In this document: piece by piece, positions 1 to 7,618 of the stretch
How the letters are laid out: every line of letters starts with the position of its first letter
Position numbering within the stretch: position 1 is the stretch's first letter
NCBI RefSeq assembly: GCF_003752465.1
Contig: NZ_RKHJ01000001.1
Coordinates: 992,001 to 1,056,000, forward strand
Length of the DNA stretch: 64,000 nucleotides
Source of the DNA: Agrococcus jenensis
GTDB lineage: Bacteria; Actinomycetota; Actinomycetes; Actinomycetales; Microbacteriaceae
Direction of reading: 5' to 3'
Notes under the pieces: generated by a model
What the model was told of the DNA's origin: nothing
What the model saw: the letters and a program-made list of their open reading frames with translations, nothing else
The model's database searches: none
Made by a program: the position numbers and the translations under genes

Positions 1-188
1 GTGTCGACATCCGCCTGCACCGAGGTGCGGGCCGAGGACTCGAAGTCGAAGGACGAGAAGACGACGCCGTCGGGCGTGGCCTCGATGCGGACACCGCTGA
101 GGATCGGCATCGTGGGCCGCTGCGGCAGCAGCTTCACGGCGAACGACACGGCGTCGCTGAAGACATCACGATTGATGACGAACTTCAC
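1..188 (-). CDS. dnaN: DNA polymerase III beta sliding clamp, N-terminal part
   Basis: Beta clamp that tethers the replicative polymerase to DNA. Only the first 62 residues are in the window; the gene runs off the left edge. The N-terminus begins MKFVINRDVF, followed by LLPQRPTMPIL, which is typical of DnaN domain 1. The start is GTG at 188, preceded by a strong AAGGAGG at a normal distance. It lies downstream of dnaA on the same strand across the origin, the classical dnaA-dnaN order. Confidence 0.93.
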   Translation of the reverse strand, partial: MKFVINRDVFSDAVSFAVKLLPQRPTMPILSGVRIEATPDGVVFSSFDFESSARTSVQADVD

Positions 189-378
189 TCGGCATCCTCC
201 TTCGGTTGCTCGTGGCCCTGCTGGGCAGAGGCCGCACGGCAGGGCGTGCACGGCGGTGTCGATTCTGGCACAGGCTCGTCATCCGCAGACCGCGGTCCCG
301 CACCGGTCCGACGCTCATGGTTGGTGACTCGCCGGATCTCATCTCAAGAACTCTGTCATTCATAACCCCTGTGGGTTC

Positions 379-547
379 TGTGGATCGCTCACCTCCTCGC
401 CGGTCCTGGATTGGGAACTACAACGTTGGAAGATGTTGAGCCGCTGTTGACGGGCGTCCACAGATCGGTGGACTCGGAGGCGGCGCCTCGGGCCGCCGTC
501 CACAGCTCGAGGCCTGGTTCTCCACAGGCTCGCCGTGGCCGTCCACA
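379..547. promoter_or_regulatory. cluster of degenerate DnaA boxes in oriC
   Basis: Nine-mers ending in TCCACA occur on the plus strand at 454-462 (GCGTCCACA), 496-504 (CCGTCCACA), 518-526 (TTCTCCACA) and 539-547 (CCGTCCACA). One lies on the minus strand at 379-387. They fit the actinobacterial form NNGTCCACA better than the E. coli consensus. The best is 518-526, one base from TTATCCACA. Confidence 0.65.
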
Positions 548-625
548 CCCGAACCACATGAAGTGCACGTTGAGGGTTGCGTGCGGAGCGCGCAAGGAGG
601 AACGACTTCTGCGTGCAGCACGCAA

Positions 626-666
626 GGTCGAGTAGCAGCCGGCGAAGCCGGCCGCGTACCGAGACC
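626..666 (-). repeat. REP-like palindrome, oriC copy 1
   Basis: The unit begins TCGAGTAGC and ends CGTACCGAGA. Its core hairpin has arms GCCGGC around a GAA loop. It belongs to the same family as the units at 729, 790, 37291 and 42381-42592 and is in the reverse orientation. Confidence 0.75.
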
Positions 667-728
667 TCACCGCTGAACCGTGCTCGAGCAGCCACAGCGG
701 ACAGCGCTCCCCGCGGTCGACGGAAGAG

Positions 729-767
729 ATCTCGATGCGCGCGGCCTCCGGCCGTGCTCCTCGATCA
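729..767 (+). repeat. REP-like palindrome, oriC copy 2
   Basis: The unit begins TCTCGATGCG and ends CTCCTCGA, with a core hairpin GCGGCC-TCC-GGCCGT. The outer ends match the other family members; the stem differs but still pairs. Confidence 0.7.
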
Positions 768-789
768 GCATGTGGGGCCGAGCCCGACG

Positions 790-829
790 GGTCTCGATAC
801 GCGGCCGGGAAGCCGGCTGCTACTCGACC
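790..829 (+). repeat. REP-like palindrome abutting the dnaA stop codon
   Basis: The unit begins GGTCTCGATACG and ends CTACTCGACC, with a core hairpin GCCGG-GAA-GCCGGC. It ends one base before the dnaA stop codon (831-833), so it may act as the 3' hairpin of the dnaA transcript. Confidence 0.75.
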
Positions 830-830
830 G

Positions 831-2237
831 TCAACGTTGCTGCTGCCGGATCCTCGACGTGAGCTCCGTCACCTGCGTGTAGACCGACCGGCGCTCCTGG
901 ATGAGCTTCTCGATCTTCTTGTTCGCGTACATGACGGTGGTGTGATCGCGGTTGCCGAACAGCTGCCCGATCTTCGGCAGCGACATGCTCGTCATCTCGC
1001 GGCACAGGTACATGGCGATCTGCCGCGCGAGCGCGATGGTCTGCGACCGGGATGAGCCGTGCAGATCCTCGACGGTGAGCCGGAAGTAGGCCGCCGTGTG
1101 GCTGATGATGTCGCTCGGCGACACCACCGCCTCCTCGTCGAAGGAGAAGAGGTCCTTGAGCACCGTCTGCGCGAGGTCCATCGTGACCGGCAGGCGGTTG
1201 AGGCTCGCGAACGCGGTGACCCGGATGAGCGTGCCCTCGAGCTCGCGGATGTTCGACTGCACCTTGTCGGCGATGACCGACAGCACCTCCGGCGGGATCT
1301 GGATCCGCTCGGCCTCGGCCTTCTTGCGGAGGATCGCGATGCGGGTCTCGAGGTCGGGAGCGGTGACATCGGTGATGAGGCCCCACTCGAAGCGGCTCAC
1401 CATGCGGGCCTCGAAGCCCTGCAGCAGCTTCGGCGCCACGTCGGAGGTGATGACCACCTGCTTGTTGTGGTCGTGCAGCGTGTTGAAGGTGTGGAAGAAC
1501 GCCTCCTGCGTCGACTCCTTGCCGCGCAGGAACTGGATGTCGTCGATGAGCAGCACGTCGACCTCGCGGTAGCGCTGCTGGAACGACTGGTTCAGGTTGT
1601 TGGCGATCGAGTTGATGAAGTCGTTCGTGAACTCCTCGCTCGACACGTACCGCACCCGGATGCCCGGGTACATGCCCTCGGCGTAGTGGCCGATCGCGTG
1701 GAGGAGGTGCGTCTTGCCGAGGCCCGAGTCACCGTAGATGAAGAGCGGGTTGTACGCCTTGGCCGGCGTCTCGGCGACGGCGAGCGCTGCCGCGTGCGCG
1801 AACCGGTTCGAGCCGCCGATGACGAAGTTGTCGAAGACGTACTTCGGGTTGAGCCGCGAGTCGACGCGCCGGGACGACTGCTCGGACGGCTCGCGCTCGA
1901 ACGACGGGATCGGCGAGACGACGGGCTCGGCGGTGGGATCGTCGATGACGTCCGGCAGCGGCTCCTCGCGCTCGAGCTCGAGGTTGACGACGATCTTGAA
2001 CGACGCGATGTCCACAGCGTTGTCCACAAGCGAATCGGTGATCGGCACGCGCAGCCGCTGCTCGAGCATGTCGCGCGTGAGGTCGTTCGGCACCTCGAGG
2101 TACAGCACCGAGCCCATGACGCCCTGCGGCTCCACGAGGTCCAAGAATCCGCGCAACGACGGGGGAATCCGGGCATCGCCCTCGAGTGTCGTCAGCACGG
2201 AGGACCAGAGCTGTCCGGTTCGGGTGTCCGGGGCCAT
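831..2237 (-). CDS. dnaA: chromosomal replication initiator DnaA
   Basis: AAA+ initiator that binds DnaA boxes, opens oriC and loads the DnaB helicase. The 468 residues show domain I (1-80), an acidic linker (90-125), Walker [10 protein letters not shown] at 169-177, Walker [10 protein letters not shown] at 229-237, and the domain IV signature GNRDHTT at 428-434. The ATG at 2237 (MAPDTRTG) is chosen because the open frame upstream to 2618 encodes nothing DnaA-like and crosses the DnaA-box region. Boxes at 2261-2298 suggest autoregulation. Confidence 0.96.
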   Translation of the reverse strand: MAPDTRTGQLWSSVLTTLEGDARIPPSLRGFLDLVEPQGVMGSVLYLEVPNDLTRDMLEQRLRVPITDSLVDNAVDIASFKIVVNLELEREEPLPDVIDDPTAEPVVSPIPSFEREPSEQSSRRVDSRLNPKYVFDNFVIGGSNRFAHAAALAVAETPAKAYNPLFIYGDSGLGKTHLLHAIGHYAEGMYPGIRVRYVSSEEFTNDFINSIANNLNQSFQQRYREVDVLLIDDIQFLRGKESTQEAFFHTFNTLHDHNKQVVITSDVAPKLLQGFEARMVSRFEWGLITDVTAPDLETRIAILRKKAEAERIQIPPEVLSVIADKVQSNIRELEGTLIRVTAFASLNRLPVTMDLAQTVLKDLFSFDEEAVVSPSDIISHTAAYFRLTVEDLHGSSRSQTIALARQIAMYLCREMTSMSLPKIGQLFGNRDHTTVMYANKKIEKLIQERRSVYTQVTELTSRIRQQQR

Positions 2238-2260
2238 CAGGATGCGGTTCCTCTTCTGGT

Positions 2261-2298
2261 GCTGTGGAGGGTCGGTGCTTTCCACACCATTATCCACA
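2261..2298. promoter_or_regulatory. DnaA boxes upstream of dnaA
   Basis: A perfect TTATCCACA lies at 2290-2298, with CTTTCCACA at 2278-2286 and an inverted TGTGGAG at about 2263. They sit just upstream of the dnaA start in the 330-base dnaA-rpmH gap (2238-2567), where DnaA autorepression sites are expected. A GC-rich filler and the rpmH promoter make up the rest of this gap. Confidence 0.65.
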
Positions 2299-2442
2299 GG
2301 TGATGGGGTGTGCCGTCCACGCCGTGCACTGCTCCCCGGGCACCTGCCGCGGCGCGGATCCCCAGAGTCTGCACGCATAGCGCACAGGGTGCAAGTCCTC
2401 GCGTCATGACCTCGGCGTGGCGTGCAGCGGGGGTGGGCGTCG

Positions 2443-2471
2443 TTGACCGAGGGCCAGGACTCGCGTATGGT
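2443..2471 (+). promoter_or_regulatory. sigma-70-type promoter of rpmH
   Basis: TTGACC at 2443-2448, a 17-base spacer, then TATGGT at 2466-2471. It is about 96 bases upstream of the rpmH start and points toward the rpmH-rnpA-yidD-yidC string. Confidence 0.7.
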
Positions 2472-2567
2472 TGTCAGGTTGCCGCGCCCGTCGTGCGGCG
2501 CATCGTCGAGCCTCGCGGCTCGACCAGACGACTTCCGGCGATCGAGCCGGACCACGGGAGATCCACC

Positions 2568-2705
2568 ATGAGCAAGCGTACGTTCCAGCCGAACAACCGC
2601 CGCCGCGCCAAGAAGCACGGCTTCCGCCTCCGCATGCGCACGCGTGCCGGCCGCGCCATCCTCGCTGCGCGCCGCGCCAAGGGCCGCACCGAGCTCTCCG
2701 CGTAG
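2568..2705 (+). CDS. rpmH: 50S ribosomal protein L34
   Basis: Structural protein of the large ribosomal subunit. The 45 residues begin [19 protein letters not shown] and continue in the usual Arg/Lys-rich L34 pattern, at the normal family length. The start follows a GGGAG ribosome-binding site. It is the first gene of the origin-linked string and ends 8 bases before rnpA. Confidence 0.97.
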   Translation: MSKRTFQPNNRRRAKKHGFRLRMRTRAGRAILAARRAKGRTELSA

Positions 2706-2713
2706 CCCACGAG

Positions 2714-3040
2714 GTGCTCGCGAAGGCGAACCGGATCATGCGCGGCGACGACTTCCGTCGCATCGTGCGCACCGGTCGCCGCGCGGGCGGCCCCCTCGCG
2801 GTGGTGCACCGCGCGAAGCCCGAAGCGGCAGTCAGCCGCTTCGGGTTCATCGTGTCCAAGCAGGTCGGCAACGCCGTGGTCCGCAACCGCGTGAAGCGGC
2901 GGCTCAGCGAGATCGTCCGAGCAGAGCTCGACGGCATCGAGACCGCCGACATCGTGATCCGCGCACTCCCCCCGGCGGGCGAGGCTGACTTCGCTACACT
3001 GAGGGCCGGCATTGCGCCGCTGCTGGTGCGTCGGTCATGA
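2714..3040 (+). CDS. rnpA: ribonuclease P protein component
   Basis: Protein subunit of RNase P, which assists the catalytic RNA in 5' processing of tRNA precursors. The protein has 108 residues. The RNase P signature is visible around residues 55-65 ([13 protein letters not shown]), with FGFIVSKQ just before it. GTG at 2714 gives [14 protein letters not shown], matching the family N-terminus; ATG at 2738 is a shorter alternative. The stop overlaps the yidD ATG by 4 bases. Confidence 0.94.
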   Translation: MLAKANRIMRGDDFRRIVRTGRRAGGPLAVVHRAKPEAAVSRFGFIVSKQVGNAVVRNRVKRRLSEIVRAELDGIETADIVIRALPPAGEADFATLRAGIAPLLVRRS

Positions 3041-3339
3041 GTCGGAGCCTGCTGAGGCTGTGGCTGCTCCCTCGCAACATCTGCGTCGCGATCCTCGTCG
3101 CCTACCGCGCGGTGGTCTCACCGCTCTACGGCGACGTGTGCCGCTACTACCCCAGCTGCTCGAGCTACACCCTCCAGGCCATCCAGCAGCACGGGGTGGT
3201 GCGCGGCATCTGGTTGGGCGCTCGGCGCATCATCCGCTGCCATCCCTGGGCGGCCGGCGGAGTGGACGACATCCCAGAGCCGCACGCGCGGCTCGCAACG
3301 ACTCGAGCGGGGTTCGTCCTCGCTCGCAAGGAGCAGTGA
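3037..3339 (+). CDS. yidD: membrane protein insertion efficiency factor YidD
   Basis: Small membrane-associated protein that assists YidC-dependent insertion. The 100 residues contain the YidD core with conserved RYYPSCSSY and the later RIIRCHPW. The C-terminal tail of about 20 residues is not conserved. It overlaps rnpA by ATGA and is followed after 4 bases by yidC, the standard coupling. Confidence 0.94.
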   Translation: MSRSLLRLWLLPRNICVAILVAYRAVVSPLYGDVCRYYPSCSSYTLQAIQQHGVVRGIWLGARRIIRCHPWAAGGVDDIPEPHARLATTRAGFVLARKEQ

Positions 3340-3343
3340 CAGC

Positions 3344-4306
3344 TTGGACATCTTCGCCCTGCTGATGTGGCCCATCAAGTGGGTCATCGAGGCGATCCTG
3401 GTCGGATTCCACTGGATCGTCACCGCCCTCGGCGGCGACCCGGGCTCGGGACTGACGTGGGTGCTCTCGATCGTCGGCCTCGTGCTCGTCATCCGCAGCG
3501 CGATGATCCCGCTCACCGTGCGCCAGATCGTCTCGTCGCGCAAGTCGCTCGAGATCCAGCCTGAGATCCAGCGCATCCAGAAGAAGTACAAGGGCAAGAA
3601 GGACCAGTTCTCCCGCGAGGCGATGCAGCGCGAGACCATGGAGGCCTACCGGAAGGCGGGCACGAACCCCTTCGCCTCGTGCCTCCCGCTGCTGATCCAG
3701 ATGCCGATCTTCCTCGGCCTGGTGCAGGTGCTGACCGACGCGAACAACCGCCGTCCGGGTGTCGGCCTGCTGACCCAGGACCTGGCGATCAAGTTCAGCG
3801 AGTCGACGCTGTTCGGCATCGTGCCGCTGCACAAGACGATGCAGGCGGGCTTCACCGAGGGCAACGTCCCGGTGATCATCACCGCGGTCATCCTGACGCT
3901 CATCATGTGCGCGACGCAGTTCTACACGCAGCTGCAGATCATGACGAAGAACCAGACGCCGGCGATGAAGGAGTCGCCGATGTACCGGCAGCAGCGGATC
4001 CTGCTGTACATCATCCCGGTCTTCCTGCTCATCTCGGCCTGGCTCTTCCCGCTCGGCACGATGTTCTACTGGCTCGTCTCGAACATCTACACGCTCGTGC
4101 AGCAGCTCATCATCATCAACAAGCTGCCCACGCCCGGCTCCGAGGCCGCGCTCGCGCGCGAGGCGCGCATGGCGCGCAAGCGGCAGCGGATGGGTCTGCC
4201 GGCCGTCGACGAGGCCGAGCCGACCGAGACGCAGGCGCAGATCGACCTCAGGACGCAGCGCGCACAGCCGCGCGGCAAGAAGCCGAAGTCGCAGCGAGAG
4301 GGCTGA
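3344..4306 (+). CDS. yidC: membrane protein insertase YidC (Oxa1 family)
   Basis: Inserts and folds membrane proteins, alone or with SecYEG. The 320 residues show the Gram-positive-type layout: five hydrophobic segments (about 1-30, 36-60, 108-130, 177-200, 222-260), the conserved hydrophilic groove arginine region around RSAMIPLT, and a basic C-terminal tail (RKRQRMG, GKKPKSQRE) likely to contact ribosomes. TTG at 3344 is preceded by AAGGAG at 3328-3333. No signal peptidase II cysteine is evident, unlike many Bacillus YidC proteins. Confidence 0.95.
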   Translation: MDIFALLMWPIKWVIEAILVGFHWIVTALGGDPGSGLTWVLSIVGLVLVIRSAMIPLTVRQIVSSRKSLEIQPEIQRIQKKYKGKKDQFSREAMQRETMEAYRKAGTNPFASCLPLLIQMPIFLGLVQVLTDANNRRPGVGLLTQDLAIKFSESTLFGIVPLHKTMQAGFTEGNVPVIITAVILTLIMCATQFYTQLQIMTKNQTPAMKESPMYRQQRILLYIIPVFLLISAWLFPLGTMFYWLVSNIYTLVQQLIIINKLPTPGSEAALAREARMARKRQRMGLPAVDEAEPTETQAQIDLRTQRAQPRGKKPKSQREG

Positions 4307-4308
4307 GC

Positions 4309-4797
4309 ATGACGGAGCAGGAGTCGACCGTCGAGGTCGAGGCGCAGGGCCAGCTGGACGAGGGCGAGATCGCCGCGGACTACGTCGAGGGACTGCTCGA
4401 CATCGCGGACCTCGACGGCGACATCGAGATCGAGCAGACCGAGATGCGCACGACGATCGTCGTGGGTGAGGCCGGCGACGACCTCGGTGGCCTCGCGAAG
4501 CCCGACGTCGTGGCCGCGCTGCAGGAGCTGACGCGCCTCGCGGTGCAGCAGCAGACCGGTGAGTTCTCGCGGCTCGTGCTCGACGTCGCGGGGTCGCGCG
4601 ACGCCCGCGCGGAGGAGCTGCAGGCGATGGTCGACGCCGCAGCAGCGAGGCTGGAGGCTGGGGAGCCCCGCGTGGCCCTCGAGCCGATGTCGTCGTACGA
4701 GCGCAAGCTGGTGCACGACCTGGTGCGGGAGCTCGGGCTGACGAGCGACTCCGAGGGTGAGGGCGCTGCGCGCCACATCGTCGTCCTGCCCGCCTGA
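4309..4797 (+). CDS. Jag/KhpB-type RNA-binding protein (KH + R3H)
   Basis: RNA-binding protein of the Jag (KhpB/SpoIIIJ-associated) family. The 162 residues contain a KH-like region (about 25-95) followed by an R3H domain ending in SYERKLVHDLVRE and IVVLPA. The long Jag-N domain seen in Firmicutes is absent, as is normal in Actinobacteria. It starts 2 bases after yidC and ends 4 bases before rsmG, so it is clearly in the same operon. Confidence 0.9.
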   Translation: MTEQESTVEVEAQGQLDEGEIAADYVEGLLDIADLDGDIEIEQTEMRTTIVVGEAGDDLGGLAKPDVVAALQELTRLAVQQQTGEFSRLVLDVAGSRDARAEELQAMVDAAAARLEAGEPRVALEPMSSYERKLVHDLVRELGLTSDSEGEGAARHIVVLPA

Positions 4798-4801
4798 ACC
4801 C

Positions 4802-5452
4802 GTGGCGGACACCGCTCCCCCGGTGCTCGAGGACGAGCCCGCCGCCGCCGCCCAGCTGTTCGGCGACCGGATCGAGCTGGCGCGATCGTTCACCGCGTCG
4901 CTCGCGGCGAAGGGCGAGCTGCTCGGCTTGATCGGACCCCGCGAGCTCCCGCAGCTTTGGAGTCGACACATCCTCAATTCTGCGTTGCTGGCTCCGCTGC
5001 TCGAGGGCCGGGTCGGCGATGTGGGCTCTGGGGCGGGACTGCCAGGCCTCGTGCTGGCGATCGCCCGGCCGGACGTGCACCTGACGCTGATCGAGCCGAT
5101 GGAGCGCCGCACCGACTGGCTGCAGGCGGAGGTCGACCGGATGGGCCTCGACAACGTGGCGGTGCTGCGCGCTCGAGCCGAGGAGGTGCCAGGCTCGGGG
5201 GCGCTCCTCCCCCTCGACCAGGTCACGGCTCGAGCGGTCTCGGCCCTGCGCACGCTCATCCCGCTGACCGCGCCCCTGGTGCGGAGCGGTGGCACGCTGC
5301 TGCTCATGAAGGGCGGACGTGCCGCGGAGGAGATCGACGCGGCGCAGAAGGTGATCCGGAAGCATCGCCTGGAGGACGTCGAGGTGCTGGAGCTGGGCGC
5401 CGACGCCGGTCTGGAGCCGACGCGCGTCGTCCGAGCGCTCGTAGATCCCTGA
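4802..5452 (+). CDS. rsmG: 16S rRNA m7G527 methyltransferase RsmG (GidB)
   Basis: SAM-dependent methyltransferase that forms m7G527 in 16S rRNA. The 216 residues show LWSRHILNS, the SAM-binding glycine loop VGDVGSGAGLPG, and VTARAVSAL with LLLMKGG, all typical of GidB. GTG at 4802 is chosen because an earlier ATG at 4757 lies inside jag. A strong terminator follows. Confidence 0.95.
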   Translation: MADTAPPVLEDEPAAAAQLFGDRIELARSFTASLAAKGELLGLIGPRELPQLWSRHILNSALLAPLLEGRVGDVGSGAGLPGLVLAIARPDVHLTLIEPMERRTDWLQAEVDRMGLDNVAVLRARAEEVPGSGALLPLDQVTARAVSALRTLIPLTAPLVRSGGTLLLMKGGRAAEEIDAAQKVIRKHRLEDVEVLELGADAGLEPTRVVRALVDP

Positions 5453-5470
5453 AGGTCGTCGCGCATCGCC

Positions 5471-5500
5471 ACACCCCCCCGCCGATCCCGGCGGGGGTGT
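5471..5500 (+). terminator. rho-independent terminator after rsmG
   Basis: GC-rich hairpin with arms ACACCCCC...GCC and GGCGGGGGTGT around an ATC-centred loop, followed by CTCTTT. It closes the rpmH-rsmG string. Confidence 0.85.
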
Positions 5501-5583
5501 CTCTTTGCCCTCACGATGTGCCGGTCGAGCGTCGCTCGCGGCGCCGGACGCGGATTAGGGGTGCATCCGCCGGCACAGCCGGA

Positions 5584-5599
5584 TGTTTCACGTGGAACA
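5584..5599 (+). promoter_or_regulatory. parS site 1
   Basis: TGTTTCACGTGGAACA, one base from the palindromic consensus TGTTTCACGTGAAACA; binding and CTP-loading site for ParB. Confidence 0.93.
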
Positions 5600-5782
5600 T
5601 CTGCCGTGAGTTCGGTTGCGTCGTCGCAGTGCGCTGCGGACAGTACACGAACCGGGCGGGAGAGAACGGGCAGGCCCGTCCAGCAACCCGCGCAGGAGCT
5701 GCTCCATCGACCCGAGGGTCTGCGGCCCCGCTGCCTCTCCTGCTGGCCGTTGACGCGCTCCAGCACCGGCGACGGCTCTGCA

Positions 5783-5798
5783 TGTTCCACGTGAAACA
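5783..5798 (-). promoter_or_regulatory. parS site 2
   Basis: TGTTCCACGTGAAACA, the reverse complement of the site 1 sequence. Confidence 0.93.
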
Positions 5799-5954
5799 TC
5801 TGGGAGCGTGAAGCCGCTGGCGTGCACGCGGCACCTCCGCAGCGTGGCGTCGTACCGCCGCCGGTACAGCGGGCGCTCATCCGTGGTCTGTCGCGTCGTG
5901 GATCGTCGCGTCGTGGATCGCGAGCAGTTGGGAGTCGGCGACAGGTGTGTCCCA

Positions 5955-5970
5955 TGTTCCACGTGAAACA
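5955..5970 (-). promoter_or_regulatory. parS site 3
   Basis: TGTTCCACGTGAAACA, identical to site 2 in sequence and orientation. Confidence 0.93.
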
Positions 5971-6070
5971 TCGCGCGCCGACTGGCTCAGCAACGATCCA
6001 TGTTGAAGCGCGCGTCGGTGGCGATCGTGCCCCGAACAGATGCGTATGTGCAACACTCGCCGTCGCGCGA

Positions 6071-6086
6071 TGTTTCACGTGGAACA
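6071..6086 (+). promoter_or_regulatory. parS site 4
   Basis: TGTTTCACGTGGAACA, identical to site 1. Confidence 0.93.
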
Positions 6087-6238
6087 TTCGTGTGCAGAGC
6101 CATCTGCGGACGCGTGCAGCGCGACGCCTCGCACGCACGCGCACGCGCTGCCGGCGCCCGAATGGCGACCGCAATCGGCGTCGGCACATCAGAGCCTCCG
6201 TTACGATGTGCCAGCGCGTGCCGCAACACGCTTCCCGG

Positions 6239-6254
6239 TGTTTCACGTGGAACA
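6239..6254 (+). promoter_or_regulatory. parS site 5
   Basis: TGTTTCACGTGGAACA, identical to site 1. Confidence 0.93.
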
Positions 6255-6699
6255 TCCGCGCCGACAGACCGGGCTCGTGGCGCCGCTCAGGGCACTTACG
6301 CGTGCCAAGGACTCCACCGGCTGGAGACATGGGTGCGTGTGATGATTCATCAGCTTGCCCGGCGACAGGAGTGCAGCGACGCGCCCCGTTGCGCTCAGCG
6401 ACACGCGGAGCAGTGCTCGGCCTGTGGAAAGATGTGCATAACCAGCGAGCTCGAGCCGACACCAAGGGTGGTGCCAACCACCCGGCAGAGTGCCGAAATC
6501 CGCGGAATCACGCGGGATATCGCGGTACGCAGCCAACCTTCATGCTCGAGGCGAGGCCGAGGGATTGCAAACAGCGTTCTCCACAGCCCTGTGTACAACG
6601 CTCGCCGCGCGAACGTCGCCCTCGACTTTGCGATCGACGCCGGAGGGGCCAGACTGGACCCCTTGGACCACGTCCCGGAACCTCGCTGCCCGCGCTCGA

Positions 6700-6715
6700 T
6701 GTTCCACGTGAAACA
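6700..6715 (-). promoter_or_regulatory. parS site 6, in the parA leader
   Basis: TGTTCCACGTGAAACA, ending 18 bases before the parA start. ParB bound here could touch parAB expression as well as segregation. Confidence 0.93.
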
Positions 6716-6733
6716 TCGATCAGGAGGGCATGC

Positions 6734-7618
6734 GTGACCACGGGCAAGTTCGACACCACCCCCATCGCACGCGAGCTCGCCGCGATGGCACGCCGCCGAC
6801 AGGCGCTCTCATCCGTCGAACTGCCGCTGCCGAAGCGCACGCGCATCTTCACCGTGGTGAACCAGAAGGGCGGCGTGGGCAAGACCACGACCGCCGTGAA
6901 CCTCGCCGCAGCGCTCGCACAGGGCGGCGCGAGGGTGCTCGTGCTCGACCTCGACCCACAGGGCAACGCGTCGACCGCGCTCGGCATCGATCACCACGCC
7001 GACGTCGTCAGCACCTACGACGTGCTCATCGAGGGCGAGCCGCTGCAGTCCGCGATCGCCGTGAGCCCGCAGAGCGACCGGCTGCAGGTCGTGCCGTCCA
7101 CCATCCACCTCGCAGGCGCCGATCTCGAGCTCGCCGCGATGGAGCAGCGCGAGCACCGCCTGCGGAAGGCGCTCGACGCCTACCTCAGCGCGACGTCGGA
7201 GCCGCCGCACTACATCTTCATCGACTGCCCGCCCTCCTTGGGTCTGCTGACGATCAACGCGTTCACTGCCGCGACCGAGGTGCTGCTGCCCATCCAGTGC
7301 GAGTACTACGCGCTCGAGGGCGTGTCGCAGCTGATGGACACGATCGAGCGCATCAAGGCGCACCTGAACCCCACGCTGGATCTCTCGACCGTGCTCCTCA
7401 CCATGTTCGACGGTCGCACGCTGCTGTCGCGGCAGGTCGTCGACGAGGTGCGCAAGCACTTCCCGGAGCAGACGCTCGACGCGATCATCCCGCGGTCGGT
7501 GCGTGTCTCCGAGGCCCCCGGCTATGGACAGACGGTGATCGCCTACGACCCCAACTCCCCGGGCGCGCTCTCGTACCGTGAGGCAGCCGCAGAGATCGCA
7601 CGCAGAGGAACGGCATGA
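6734..7618 (+). CDS. parA: chromosome partitioning ATPase ParA (Soj)
   Basis: Walker-type ATPase that moves ParB-parS complexes during chromosome segregation. The 294 residues carry the deviant Walker A KGGVGKTT at 45-52, DLDPQGNAST (Walker A') and FIDCPPSLG (Walker B). GTG at 6734 follows AGGAGGG; the frame stays open upstream to 5822 but that part is the parS region. An N-terminal extension of about 35 residues before the ATPase fold is common in actinobacterial ParA. It overlaps parB by ATGA. Confidence 0.96.
   Translation: MTTGKFDTTPIARELAAMARRRQALSSVELPLPKRTRIFTVVNQKGGVGKTTTAVNLAAALAQGGARVLVLDLDPQGNASTALGIDHHADVVSTYDVLIEGEPLQSAIAVSPQSDRLQVVPSTIHLAGADLELAAMEQREHRLRKALDAYLSATSEPPHYIFIDCPPSLGLLTINAFTAATEVLLPIQCEYYALEGVSQLMDTIERIKAHLNPTLDLSTVLLTMFDGRTLLSRQVVDEVRKHFPEQTLDAIIPRSVRVSEAPGYGQTVIAYDPNSPGALSYREAAAEIARRGTA

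Larger units (their letters stand above)
189..830. other. oriC region between dnaA and dnaN
   Basis: This 642-base gene-free interval sits between dnaA and dnaN, the usual origin position in Actinobacteria. It holds at least five degenerate DnaA boxes (379-547), a relatively AT-rich patch around 346-366 that could be the unwinding element, and three REP-like palindromes close to dnaA (626-829). No perfect TTATCCACA box was found inside it. The origin call rests on position plus boxes; unwinding and binding are inferred. Confidence 0.85.
5453..6733. other. gene-free parS region upstream of parAB
   Basis: This 1281-base gap has no supported gene. Open frames cross it only because of high GC, and their repeated MFHVKH-like peptides are translated parS sites. 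It contains the rsmG terminator, six parS sites and the parA leader. Some TCCACA-type motifs occur near 6430 and 6590. It is best read as the chromosomal centromere-like locus. Confidence 0.85.

Noticed and set aside
3230..6477. Long minus-strand ORFs opposite yidC, jag and rsmG
   Set aside because: They are antisense to well-identified genes and are Arg/His/Ala-rich low-complexity, typical shadows at high GC.
5511..6598. Several overlapping ORFs on both strands in the parS region
   Set aside because: They share parS-derived peptides, overlap one another in several frames and match no family; they are by-products of low stop-codon frequency in GC-rich DNA.
5822..6733. Open frame extending parA upstream by about 300 codons
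   Set aside because: Composition is atypical and it contains repeated MFHVKH peptides that are translated parS sites. A strong ribosome-binding site and GTG at 6734 give the normal ParA length.
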